The notes under the pieces: model-generated
What the model was told of the DNA's origin: nothing
The model's database searches: none
Seen by the model: the letters and a program-made list of their open reading frames with translations, nothing else
Translations under genes and position numbers: made by a program
NCBI GenBank assembly: GCA_934193095.1
Contig: CAKPUX010000067.1
Location: 1-9,188, forward strand
Source of the DNA: an uncultured Dialister sp.
Lineage (GTDB): Bacteria; Bacillota; Negativicutes; Veillonellales; Dialisteraceae
Length of the DNA: 9,188 nt
Direction of reading: 5' to 3'
In this document: piece after piece, positions 1-6,246 of the stretch
How positions within the stretch are numbered: the first letter of the stretch is position 1
Layout: the number at the start of each line of letters is the position of its first letter

Positions 1-166
1 CGCCCTCCGTGACGGAGAGCGTGATCGCCTCCGCCTTCGTCAGTGTGATGCGGTCCGAGAGAGAAATGCTGTGCATGAGGCTGTCGATGGAGTGATACCC
101 GTCAGCACGCTTACTTCCGACGGAAAGTGTGAAATTGATTTTGGCATGCGCCGTTTCTATGATCAT
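1..166 (-). CDS. ispE: 4-diphosphocytidyl-2-C-methyl-D-erythritol kinase, N-terminal part
   Basis: Only the first 55 codons are in the window; the gene continues past the left edge. Translated from the ATG at 166 on the minus strand, the protein starts MIIETAHAKINFTLSVGSKR and continues with ADGYHSIDSLMHSISLSDRI. This is the N-terminal GHMP-kinase signature of IspE: the AxAKINxTLxV strand, then the conserved R-x-DGYH and a SLM-S-I-L-D segment. IspE phosphorylates the 2-hydroxyl of CDP-methylerythritol with ATP in the cytoplasmic MEP isoprenoid pathway. The start is supported by AAAGGAC a few bases upstream. The leader resembles that of the Sel1-repeat gene (4571). A repeat-rich spacer begins about 30 bp upstream; no convincing sigma-70 promoter was found. 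Identity is secure from the motif; catalytic residues further downstream cannot be checked. Confidence 0.9.
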   Translation of the reverse strand, partial: MIIETAHAKINFTLSVGSKRADGYHSIDSLMHSISLSDRITLTKAEAITLSVTEG

Positions 167-199
167 AAGGATGTCCTTTGCTATGAAAGTATGCTGTCA

Positions 200-403
200 G
201 GTTCAGGGTGAGCCCGCGGGGCGTGCCGCTCCATGATGACATGAAAATTTTCCCTTGAGTGAGAAGTGAGGAGTGAGGAATTAGGAGTGAGGAGTGGTGG
301 TGCGGCGCATAAAAATATGGAAGCGCCGCGATGTATAAATGGGGCGATGCCTGAAAATGGTATTTAAGTCACTAGTCACCCCGCGCCCCTAATCCCTGCT
401 TTC
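200..403 (+). repeat. GCGC-hairpin repeat element with flanking heptads
   Basis: The 925-bp spacer 167-1091 holds no credible gene and starts with this element. Positions 200-232 (GGTTCAGGGTGAGCCC and onward) closely match 6785-6816. Positions 257-298 are six phased heptads of GAGTGAG type. At 302-329 is a hairpin with 7-bp arms GCGGCGC/GCGCCGC, also found at 6881-6907 and 7234-7259. It is followed by a GGGGCGATGCCTGAA motif at about 342-356. At 366-399 there is a short run of AAGTCAC / TAGTCAC / CCCTAAT heptads. The junction TGCTTTCAAACTT to the next element is also present at 7185-7197, so elements are joined end to end. Confidence 0.75.
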
Positions 404-410
404 AAACTTG

Positions 411-657
411 AGGAGGCGGCTTTGCCGCTCCGATTCCGCCTTCCCCTCGAGGGGAAGGTGCCCCGAAGGGGCGGATAGGGCACTGGCGGTATGAAAGAGA
501 GTGGGAAGGAGCGTCTCAAGCAGGCGATTTATGAAAGCAACCCGAGCGCCAATTTTTATAAAGGACGATGCCCGAAGGCTGGAGGATAGAAGTCAGATGT
601 CTGATATCTGATGTCTCCTAGTCTCCTAGTCTAATCCCTAATCCCTAGCTACTCACC
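411..657 (+). repeat. composite intergenic repeat, near-complete copy A
   Basis: Modules in order: a GCGGC-TTT-GCCGC hairpin (416-428); a perfect 20-bp palindrome CCTTCCCCTCGAGGGGAAGG (439-458); a GCCCC-GAA-GGGGC hairpin (460-472); GGATAGGGCACTGGCGGTAT (474-493); an AGGCGATTTATGAAAGC block; a CGATGCCCGAAGGCTGGAGG block; and an array of 7- and 8-mers (593-657: TCAGATG, TCTGATA, TCTGATG, two TCTCCTAG, TCTAATC, CCTAATC, CCTAGCT). Positions 566-624 are identical to 5339-5397 (59 bp). Minus-strand reading of the middle gives an ORF-like peptide, but it is a repeat artefact. Confidence 0.85.
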
Positions 658-665
658 CCTACGGA

Positions 666-945
666 TTCCGGTGGCGGCTTCGCCGCCCTGTTAGATGATG
701 GTATTCTCGTATCGCAGCCCCCCTTGCGGGGAAGGTGCCCCGTAGGGGCGGATAGGGCACTGGCGGTATGAAAGACAGATGAGGAACGCGGAGAAGTGCG
801 CGGCACATGTGGGGAAAGCGTGAGTCCCTCGCCGCGAATGACAAAGATTTCTCGCTTTGCTCGAAATGATCGTGCGAGAGAGTCTGGCGTCTCCCAGTCT
901 CCTAGTCTTTTAGTCTGGTCACCAGTCCCCAGCTGCTAACTCCCC
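666..945 (+). repeat. composite intergenic repeat, diverged copy B
   Basis: It contains a perfect GGCGGC-TTC-GCCGCC hairpin (673-687), the GATGGTATTCTCGTATCGCAG linker region (about 693-715), a decayed version of the palindrome (717-735), a GCCCC-GTA-GGGGC hairpin (737-749) and the GGATAGGGCACTGGCGGTAT tail. A segment with GAATGACAAAGAT and CTCGAAATGAT (about 836-870) is a diverged minus-strand copy of the TCATCCYGAGCG-type repeat. The right end (883-945) is an array of TCTCCCAG / TCTCCTAG / TCTTTTAG octamers followed by TCTGGTC, ACCAGTC and CCCAGCT heptads. The array ends about 35 bp before the -35 box of the radical SAM gene. Confidence 0.8.
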
Positions 946-972
946 CATTATATCACATATAAAAACTTTTCT

Positions 973-1033
973 ATGCGTCTTGCATTTCGCAAGCGTATCA
1001 TGTACAATATTCACATAGAAAAAATGCTATGTG
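973..1033. promoter_or_regulatory. two dyads over the promoter, possible operators or leader hairpin
   Basis: The first dyad has arms CTTGC (979-983) and GCAAG (989-993) around ATTTC. It extends outward to about 973-998 with one bulge and one G-T pair, and it contains the -35 box. The second has perfect 7-bp arms CACATAG (1012-1018) and CTATGTG (1027-1033) with an 8-nt AT-rich spacer, and it covers the predicted transcription start. Either could bind a dimeric regulator; the second could also fold as a 5' hairpin in the mRNA. The binding protein is unknown. Confidence 0.45.
980..1008 (+). promoter_or_regulatory. sigma-70 type promoter of the radical SAM gene
   Basis: A -35 box TTGCAT (980-985) and a -10 box TACAAT (1003-1008) are separated by exactly 17 bp, with an AT-rich region around them. 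The predicted start of transcription is near 1015, giving a leader of about 75 nt before the ATG at 1092. This is the best-formed promoter of the protein-coding genes in the window. Confidence 0.7.
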
Positions 1034-1091
1034 TTTATTCGATAAAAATTTTTCGTAGACCATTCATGAACAGAAAGAAAGGAACAACTCT

Positions 1092-2003
1092 ATGTCAGGT
1101 TTATTTTTTGACAACTGGGACACCCCCGTCTTCCGCCCGCCGAGTGAAGCGGGCAGCTTCATCCTCCGTGTCACCCGCGGGTGCGCACACAACAGCTGCA
1201 CGTACTGCAACATGTATCGCGGCGTGAAATTTGAAAAGCTCTCTGACGATGAGATCATGCGCCAGATCGCGATGGCATACTCCGTCGATCGGGATGGCGT
1301 GCGCCGCGTCTTTCTTGCAGACGGCGATGCGCTCGTGCTTCCGACCGAGCGGCTGCTCCGCATACTGGAGACGCTCCGCAAATATTTCCCGAATCTCACG
1401 CGCGTCTCCTCGTATGCAGCGCCGGGCGACATCCTCCGGAAATCACTCGATGAGCTCAAGCAGCTCAAGGAAGCCGGCCTCACCATGCTCTACTATGGCA
1501 TGGAAAGCGGAGACTCGAAGACACTGAAAGACATCCGCAAGGGCGTCAATGGCGAGCAGTCGATCGAAGTCGGAAAGCGTGTACGCGCCGCAGGGATGGA
1601 TCTCTCCATCATGATCATCCTCGGCATCGCGGGCGCGCCGGGGAGCATGCGGCATGCACTCGCGACGGCACAGGCCATCAACGAAATCAAGCCGACGTAC
1701 CTCTCTGCGCTTTCTCTCATGCTGTACCGCGGCAGCGAGCTCAAGGCACAGTTTGAGCGCGGCGAATTCACTCCGCTTCCCCCTTATGGCCTCATGGAGG
1801 AGCTGAAGGTCATCATCGAGCATCTCGAGCTGCCGGAGACCGATCCTATGGTCTTCCGCAGCAATCATGTGTCGAACTATATCCGCCTCGCGGCGACACT
1901 GCCCCGGGATAAGGAAAAACTCCTTGAGGATATCGATGCCAGCATCCGCTATCTGAAGCAGCAGAAGAACTGGGATATTTACAATCATGACTGGAGCAAA
2001 TAA
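1092..2003 (+). CDS. stand-alone radical SAM protein with CX4CX2C cluster motif
   Basis: The product has 303 residues and is probably cytoplasmic. The cluster motif is RGCAHNSCTYC with cysteines 31, 36 and 39. The spacing is CX4CX2C rather than the usual CX3CX2C. As I recall, this matches a group of small COG1032-like radical SAM proteins in anaerobic Firmicutes. Further core elements are RRVFLADGDAL (71-81, in the place of the GGE motif), RVSSYAAP (104-111), YYGMESGDSKTL (134-145, SAM-ribose/ESG strand) and IMIILGIAG (173-181). There is no B12-binding, TRAM or SPASM domain, so it is a bare SAM barrel. The ATG is preceded by GAAAGGAAC at good distance; upstream lie a clear promoter and two dyads. 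It is monocistronic and convergent with the Sel1-repeat gene. The substrate is unknown. The class assignment is firm. Confidence 0.88.
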   Translation: MSGLFFDNWDTPVFRPPSEAGSFILRVTRGCAHNSCTYCNMYRGVKFEKLSDDEIMRQIAMAYSVDRDGVRRVFLADGDALVLPTERLLRILETLRKYFPNLTRVSSYAAPGDILRKSLDELKQLKEAGLTMLYYGMESGDSKTLKDIRKGVNGEQSIEVGKRVRAAGMDLSIMIILGIAGAPGSMRHALATAQAINEIKPTYLSALSLMLYRGSELKAQFERGEFTPLPPYGLMEELKVIIEHLELPETDPMVFRSNHVSNYIRLAATLPRDKEKLLEDIDASIRYLKQQKNWDIYNHDWSK

Positions 2004-2102
2004 AAAGGGGACTGTGAAATAACGATCATCTCATTTTCGCGTTCCATCTGCCGCGGGGGGACTTGCAGCTCTCATAGGAGTGACCGGGAAACCTTATCCC
2101 AG

Positions 2103-2255
2103 CTGTCTTTCATGCCATAGTCACCCTATCCGCCCCTGCGGGGCACCTTCCCCTAGAGGGGAAGGCTGCGATACGAGAATACCATCTTCTAAAAAAGGCG
2201 GCGAAGCCGCCACGAGAGCCCTGAACCCTGAACCTTGAACCTTGAACCTTGAACC
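2103..2255 (-). repeat. composite intergenic repeat, inverted copy C
   Basis: This copy is in the opposite orientation to the others. Read on the minus strand: five perfectly phased heptads of GGTTCAA/GGTTCAG type (2255-2221), a GGCGGC-TTC-GCCGCC hairpin followed by TTTTTT (2211-2191), the GATGGTATTCTCGTATCGCAG linker region, the palindrome with centre CT (2165-2146), a GCCCC-GCA-GGGGC hairpin (2144-2132), and the GGATAGGG tail. It fixes the order of the left-end modules. The hairpin plus T run could end minus-strand transcripts. The rest of the 387-bp spacer 2004-2390 holds the terminator at 2271-2320, a further hairpin and no gene. Confidence 0.85.
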
Positions 2256-2270
2256 AAATGAAAGCAAAGT

Positions 2271-2320
2271 AAAAAGGCGATGTGAAGAAATGAATCCTCA
2301 TTTCTTCACATCGCCTTTTT
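2271..2320. terminator. bidirectional terminator, 23-bp perfect stem
   Basis: The arms at 2271-2293 and 2298-2320 are perfectly complementary over 23 bp with a 4-nt loop (ATCC). The outer pairs are AAAAA with TTTTT, so each strand ends in a T run. It lies between two convergent genes, about 70 bp past the Sel1-repeat stop and about 270 bp past the radical SAM stop. It can serve both. Confidence 0.85.
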
Positions 2321-2358
2321 TGGTTCGGGGCTGCCGCGACCGCTTCTCCGTTTTTGTA

Positions 2359-2387
2359 ACGGGCGATGCCATGCCCATCTCGCCCGT
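2359..2387. other. inverted repeat next to the Sel1-gene stop
   Basis: The perfect 8-bp arms ACGGGCGA (2359-2366) and TCGCCCGT (2380-2387) have a 13-nt loop. The arm TCGCCCGT with its flanking YACAAAAA recurs at 8633-8648, where a second GGGCGA/TCGCCC dyad lies upstream of the SAP-domain gene. Neither copy has a T run on the 3' side in either direction, so it does not look like an intrinsic terminator. Confidence 0.5.
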
Positions 2388-2390
2388 CCC

Positions 2391-4571
2391 TTACTTTTTC
2401 CACTTCATATCGGCGAGCCATGGCATGTAGAGCGACTTGAGGTCTATTTCCTCTCGCGCCGTCTCCTTGGGCGGATCATCATGGATCTCAGGGCAGGCAG
2501 AGCCCTTCTCGAGCTCGGCACGCACGTCAGCTTCCGCATCGCCGTGGACGGCGATGGCTTTTTCAAACCATTCCTTGGCGCGCTTCAGATCCGGCTCTCC
2601 ATAGAGGCCGTGCTGATAGAAAAGGCCGAGATTCATCATGCCCCAGTCACTGCCGAGGGCGGCTGACCTTTTATACCACTCTTCTGCCTTTGCCATGTCT
2701 CCGATCTCCTGAAAGAAGATCCCGAGATAGTTCGCGACGTCTTTCGCCTGCGGCCCCTTTTTCTCATACGCCTTGACCAGCCAGCGAAGACCTTCGTCAT
2801 GGTTGACAGGCGTGCCATTCCCGTAGAGATGCATCATGCCGAGATCGATCATGCCGGTCTCGTTATCAAGAGCCGCCGCCTGATTGGCCCAGTGGAAAGT
2901 ATTCATCCAGTCTTTCTTCATGCGGTATCCGGCGCTGATCTGACTCGCGATGTCGCCTTTGACCTGATCTTCGAAGATCTCCTCTCCTCTCTCCCAGGCT
3001 TCCTTCAGGTAGCGAATGGCTTCCTCCGGCTGCGGGGGCCTCTGCTGGAGCGCACCATTCCCCAGATTGATGAGACAGTACACATCGCCCAGGTCATACG
3101 CCTTCTGATACCATGCGTTGGCCTCTTCCTGATCTCCCAGCCAGAACGAGCACATCCCGGCCATATTCGCCGCCTCGCCGCGAATGCTCCTCTGCATGTC
3201 CTCCGGCATCTGGGGATCTGCCTTCGCATCGTAGCAGCTCTTGAACCAGTGGAACGGCTCACTCGCATCCGCCGTATCAGGAAGCGTATCCAGAAGATAC
3301 TGTGCATAGTGCAGCATGCCAAGCGGCGAGCCCAGCTCCGCCGCCTTTTTGACCCAAACGGCGGACTCCTTCATTTCATCCATGAGCGAGCAGCAGAGCG
3401 CGATCTGATCCGCAAGGCTGCCGCTTGGCAACATGTCAAAGGCCTTCTTGTACCAGAAAAGAGCTTCTTTGAAATCTCCTTCCACGTGGTAGAGCTGTGC
3501 GAGCTGGACCAGTATTTCCGGCCGCCCGCTCTTGGCTGCGACCACCGTGTACTTCAGCGCAGCGCCATAGCGCTCTGCATCCATCGCGATCAGTGCGAGC
3601 CGCTGCGCCGCCTCCTCTTCTTTGTAGCCGTGAAAGGCAAAGACCTTCTCCAAGAGCTCCTCTGCCATTTCGATGTTTTGCTTGCAGCCGCGCCCGTCCT
3701 GCAGGCAGCAGCCCAGAGAGAACATGCCCTGCACATTGCCCAGCTTCACGCTGGCACGGAGCCATGCGATCCCCCGCTTCGGCGTCGTTTCCAAGAGCAC
3801 CTCTCCCAAAAGGGCCGCCGCATCCCCCGCGCACTCGCTCTTCCAGTCATAGGCCTTCGCCAGCACATTCTCCGCCTTGATGAGATCCACCTTCACGCCG
3901 TAGCCATACGCATAATGAAGCCCCAGATAGAACCAGCCCCAGACATTTTTCCATCGCACGGCAAGCTCGCTGTAGTAGAAAGACCTCTTGAAATCCTGCT
4001 GAAACAGATAGTGCTCCGCAAGGAGGCGCGCCGCCTCGCCGGCGGATGCCTTCGGCTCCTCCGCGATCTCTTTCAGAAGGGCTTCACCGTCTGCGCCCAT
4101 ATCTGCGGCCAGCGTCTGATCAAAAATGAGGCGAGCCGCCCAGCGGATGCGGCTCTGCCAAAGCCCCGCTTTCATGCACTTTTTATTCCATGCCCAGCGC
4201 TTCTTTTCATTCGCCTTCCTGGCAAGTCCGACGCGGTACGCATCCGCCATCTCATACATCGCCAGCACATCGCCCGTCTTTGCCAGCGCTTCCACCTGCG
4301 GCATGTACTGACGGAAGATCCTCTTCTGCGTAAGAGTCCCCGGCCGGCTGGCATAGCCTACATTCAGGGCCGCCAGCAGATCGCCCGCCTTCTTCCCTTC
4401 CTCTGCATAGCGCTTCGCCAGCTTTTTGTCCGCCGGAGCGATGTAGCCATGCTTGGCGTATTCGCCCAAAAGGTACATGGCGCGGCCGCTTCCCTCCGAC
4501 GCTTCGTTTAACAGTACGTCATAGGCTTCCTCTAATTGTCCATCGATGAAAAGTTTTTCGCCTTGTGTCAT
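2391..4571 (-). CDS. Sel1/TPR-like repeat protein
   Basis: The product has 726 residues from the ATG at 4571. An ATG-free upstream extension to 4604 is possible but less likely, because AAAGGACATTCTTT gives a ribosome binding site just before 4571. Almost the whole protein is helical repeat. Sel1-type units (AxxG-x-MxxLGxxYxxG, then AxxWxxKA) are seen at about 28-66, 104-140, 205-245, 275-315, 415-450, 495-530, 570-606 and 640-675. Plain TPR-like helices lie between (about 350-410, 470-495). Clear examples are LGMMHLYGNG (577-586) and NLGLFYQHGL (647-656). No signal peptide or membrane segment is visible, so it is probably a cytoplasmic scaffold or adaptor. The last 40 residues are charged and outside the repeats. 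The partner is unknown. No promoter is obvious. Confidence 0.85.
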   Translation of the reverse strand: MTQGEKLFIDGQLEEAYDVLLNEASEGSGRAMYLLGEYAKHGYIAPADKKLAKRYAEEGKKAGDLLAALNVGYASRPGTLTQKRIFRQYMPQVEALAKTGDVLAMYEMADAYRVGLARKANEKKRWAWNKKCMKAGLWQSRIRWAARLIFDQTLAADMGADGEALLKEIAEEPKASAGEAARLLAEHYLFQQDFKRSFYYSELAVRWKNVWGWFYLGLHYAYGYGVKVDLIKAENVLAKAYDWKSECAGDAAALLGEVLLETTPKRGIAWLRASVKLGNVQGMFSLGCCLQDGRGCKQNIEMAEELLEKVFAFHGYKEEEAAQRLALIAMDAERYGAALKYTVVAAKSGRPEILVQLAQLYHVEGDFKEALFWYKKAFDMLPSGSLADQIALCCSLMDEMKESAVWVKKAAELGSPLGMLHYAQYLLDTLPDTADASEPFHWFKSCYDAKADPQMPEDMQRSIRGEAANMAGMCSFWLGDQEEANAWYQKAYDLGDVYCLINLGNGALQQRPPQPEEAIRYLKEAWERGEEIFEDQVKGDIASQISAGYRMKKDWMNTFHWANQAAALDNETGMIDLGMMHLYGNGTPVNHDEGLRWLVKAYEKKGPQAKDVANYLGIFFQEIGDMAKAEEWYKRSAALGSDWGMMNLGLFYQHGLYGEPDLKRAKEWFEKAIAVHGDAEADVRAELEKGSACPEIHDDPPKETAREEIDLKSLYMPWLADMKWKK

Positions 4572-4643
4572 AAAGAATGTCCTTTGGAATGAAACAGCGG
4601 CCACGAAGCGGGCGCTGGAAAATGAAGTGCAGCGGGTGATATG

Positions 4644-4834
4644 GGTTCAGAAGGGAGGGCGGGGAGGTGCGGCGCATTTCGTCATCCTGAGCGGAGAAAA
4701 ATGGCTTATCTGAAATAGGAAAACTGCGTCGAAGGATCTAAACGCCGCGATTTTTGAAATAAGCGTTGCTTTCGTATCGGTAGCCTTCCCCTCTAGGGGA
4801 AGGCTTATAAAGTCTCCCAGTCACCAGTCACTCC
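4644..4834 (+). repeat. mosaic repeat block with split GCGC hairpin
   Basis: This is the first part of the 862-bp gene-free spacer 4572-5433. It begins with GGTTCAG (4644-4650) and the left GCGGCGC arm (4669-4675). The matching CGCCGC arm appears only at about 4743-4748, because a GTCATCCTGAGCGGAG ... GTCGAAGGATCT sequence (about 4681-4740) occupies the loop. Next come TTCGTATCGGTAG, the palindrome with centre CT (4784-4803), and a short array TCTCCCAG / TCACCAG / TCACTCC (4813-4834). The GCCCC-GNA-GGGGC module is missing. Confidence 0.7.
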
Positions 4835-4869
4835 TGTGATACGTGGGGAGTGAATCGTCTCACATGCGT

Positions 4870-4955
4870 GGTATGAGATCCTTCGGCTCAGTCCCCACTT
4901 GTTCTGGCTGGGGGGCACACATGGGACGTTTTCGTCCGCTCAGGATGACGATACG
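4870..4955 (-). repeat. TCATCCTGAGCG-type repeat, interrupted copy
   Basis: GAGATCCTTCGGCTCAG (4875-4891) and CGCTCAGGATGACGATAC (about 4937-4954) are the two ends of the common TCATCCTGAGCG ... GAAGGATCT intergenic repeat, read on the minus strand. About 45 bp of unrelated sequence separate them, including a CCCCACTTG...CTGGGGGG inverted repeat. Confidence 0.55.
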
Positions 4956-5028
4956 GGGGAGCGGATGGGCTCTTATCTGGGAGATATGTTGCGTGTTTTG
5001 GAACTAGCGGTGTTATATTACGATACGA

Positions 5029-5071
5029 GTAGCCCCTTAGAGAAGGGGCGCGCCAAAGGCGCAGGATGGAT
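5029..5071 (+). repeat. type II double-hairpin repeat, plus copy
   Basis: This 43-bp sequence is repeated exactly, in inverse orientation, at 7096-7138. It consists of GTAG, then hairpin CCCCTT-AGAG-AAGGGG (5033-5048), then hairpin GCGCC-AAA-GGCGC (5050-5062), then AGGATGGAT. It has the same layout as the composite repeat (purine/pyrimidine hairpin, GC hairpin, GGATAG-like tail) but a different sequence. Confidence 0.8.
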
Positions 5072-5118
5072 TCACGAGGCGGTGTGAAAGACGATGTGAG
5101 ATTACCCGTCTTCCACCT

Positions 5119-5146
5119 GTCATCCCGACCGAAGTGGAGGGAGCTT
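5119..5146 (+). repeat. TCATCCCGAGCGAAG-type repeat, short copy
   Basis: TGTCATCCCGACCGAAGTGG followed by AGGGAGCTTTG matches the plus-strand form of the repeat whose minus-strand forms are at about 6481-6520 and 7346-7388. It joins directly to the next composite element. Confidence 0.5.
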
Positions 5147-5155
5147 TGTTGTATG

Positions 5156-5433
5156 GAGGCGGCTTCGCCGCCTTTTTAGAGGATGGTAATCTCGTATCGC
5201 AGCCTTCCCCTCAAGGGGAAGGTGCCCCGCAGGAGCGGATAGGGCACTGGCGGTATGAAAGAGAGCGGGAAGGAACATCTCAAGCAGGCGATTTATGAAA
5301 GCACCCGAGCGCCGCTCCACGTCGATTTTTATAAAGGGCGATGCCCGAAGGCTGGAGGATAGAAGTCAGATGTCTGATATCTGATGTCTCCTAGTCTAAT
5401 CCCTGATCCCTAGCTACTAGTCACCAGTCACTA
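5156..5433 (+). repeat. composite intergenic repeat, near-complete copy E, abutting aroD
   Basis: Modules: a GGCGGC-TTC-GCCGCC hairpin with a TTTTT tail (5158-5176, terminator-like on the plus strand); GATGGTAATCTCGTATCGCAG; the palindrome with centre CA (5203-5222); a GCCCC-GCA-GGAGC hairpin with one mismatch (5224-5236); GGATAGGGCACTGGCGGTAT; AGGCGATTTATGAAAGC; GGGCGATGCCCGAAGGCTGG; and the array 5366-5433 (TCAGATG, TCTGATA, TCTGATG, one TCTCCTAG, TCTAATC, CCTGATC, CCTAGCT, ACTAGTC, ACCAGTC). The array runs without a gap into the aroD stop codon at 5434-5436. Confidence 0.88.
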
Positions 5434-6186
5434 TTAATACAGTACATCCAGCACGGCGCACGCCTCAGCTGCGGTCAGCTGACCGGGCGCGCTGGCTTTT
5501 TGACCGGCCGCGAACGTGATGGGAGCGCCCAGATCGCTGCCCGCGATGCGGGTGAGCTGACCCGCCTGCCCCATACCGATCGCGATGATCGGCGTCTCGG
5601 GAAGATCCTCCCGGACACGGGCCGCCGCCGAGAGGAGCGACGCGGTATCACGGGGCGTCCGTGGCATGACCGCGATCTTCAAAATATCCGCCTTGAAGGA
5701 CGCCATATTTTCATACGTATCGATCAGCTCCGTCTCGCTCATCGCCCGATGGAACTTGTGATAGCTCATCAAGACGGGGATCCCCTGCTCATGCGCCTGC
5801 TTGATCAAAACCTTCGTATCGAGCACTTCATGCCCATACTCCACATCGAGCACATCCGCCCAGTGCGAACGGATGATGAGAGAGAGCAGCGACACGTACT
5901 CACCGCCCGGGGTCTTATGCGCCCCGCCCTGGCTCTTCGTGCGCACCGTCGTCAAAAGAGGCACATCCTTGAAATGCCTGCGGATGACCGCATAGGCAGT
6001 TTCCAGATCTTTTGTCGCATGGAAATCCTCCTGATTCAGAAGGTAGTCCACACGCCACTCGAGCATATCCAAAGGACAGGATGATAGTGATGCGCATTCC
6101 TTTTCCAGATCCTCCAGTGTGGAAGAGACCAGCGGAACGCAGATCTTCGGCCGTCCGCTGCCGATGGTAAGATGTCTGATATTCAT
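5434..6186 (-). CDS. aroD: type I 3-dehydroquinate dehydratase
   Basis: This is the third shikimate-pathway enzyme; it dehydrates 3-dehydroquinate to 3-dehydroshikimate through a Schiff base with lysine. Numbering here is from a possible GTG start at 6195, which runs three residues ahead of the Salmonella enzyme. Present are EWR (46-48), R85, SYH with the catalytic H146, DILKIAV with the Schiff-base K173, R216, and SAPGQ with S235 and Q239. The residue matching Salmonella Glu86, the partner of the catalytic His, is Gln89 (RTKSQGG, codon CAG). I chose the ATG at 6186 (250 residues): AGAAAG lies 10 nt upstream of it but only 1 nt from the GTG. The length fits the family. It is monocistronic; the stop codon touches a heptad array. 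Confidence 0.93.
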   Translation of the reverse strand: MNIRHLTIGSGRPKICVPLVSSTLEDLEKECASLSSCPLDMLEWRVDYLLNQEDFHATKDLETAYAVIRRHFKDVPLLTTVRTKSQGGAHKTPGGEYVSLLSLIIRSHWADVLDVEYGHEVLDTKVLIKQAHEQGIPVLMSYHKFHRAMSETELIDTYENMASFKADILKIAVMPRTPRDTASLLSAAARVREDLPETPIIAIGMGQAGQLTRIAGSDLGAPITFAAGQKASAPGQLTAAEACAVLDVLY

Positions 6187-6204
6187 AGAGTTCACGCTTT
6201 CTGT

Positions 6205-6229
6205 AAAAACAAGGGCAGGATGCGCCCTT
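6205..6229 (-). terminator. terminator-like hairpin in the aroD leader
   Basis: Read on the minus strand, AAGGGC - GCATCCT - GCCCTT (6229-6211) is followed by G and TTTTT (6209-6205). It ends about 20 nt before the aroD ATG. With only 6 bp it is modest in strength. It could stop read-through from the repeat region or act as an attenuator. No leader peptide or alternative fold was recognised. Confidence 0.45.
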
Positions 6230-6246
6230 TGGTGGCGAGGAAAAGA

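Noticed and set aside
257..657. CRISPR array
   Set aside because: The tandem units are 7-8 nt without spacers, and no cas gene is present; they are short tandem repeats.
973..1227. 84-residue plus-strand frame starting upstream of the radical SAM gene
   Set aside because: It starts within the promoter and overlaps the radical SAM gene in another frame; no domain and no ribosome binding site.
2359..2387. Terminator of the Sel1-repeat gene
   Set aside because: On the minus strand the stem is followed by an A run, not a T run; the hairpin at 2271-2320 is the better terminator.
2799..4511. 570-residue open frame on the plus strand
   Set aside because: It is exactly antisense to the Sel1-repeat gene, rich in Arg, His and Leu without domain features; it is a GC-driven shadow of the real frame.
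5120..5320. Small minus-strand frame encoding LPALFHTASALSAPAGHLPL
   Set aside because: The same peptide pattern recurs at 8834-9103 and partly at 659-844 because it is a translation of the composite repeat; no initiation signals. Such products are likely spurious database proteins.
411..5433. Insertion sequence or MITE
   Set aside because: No transposase is encoded, and no long terminal inverted repeats or target duplications could be defined; the ends are tandem arrays. Kept as an unclassified composite repeat.
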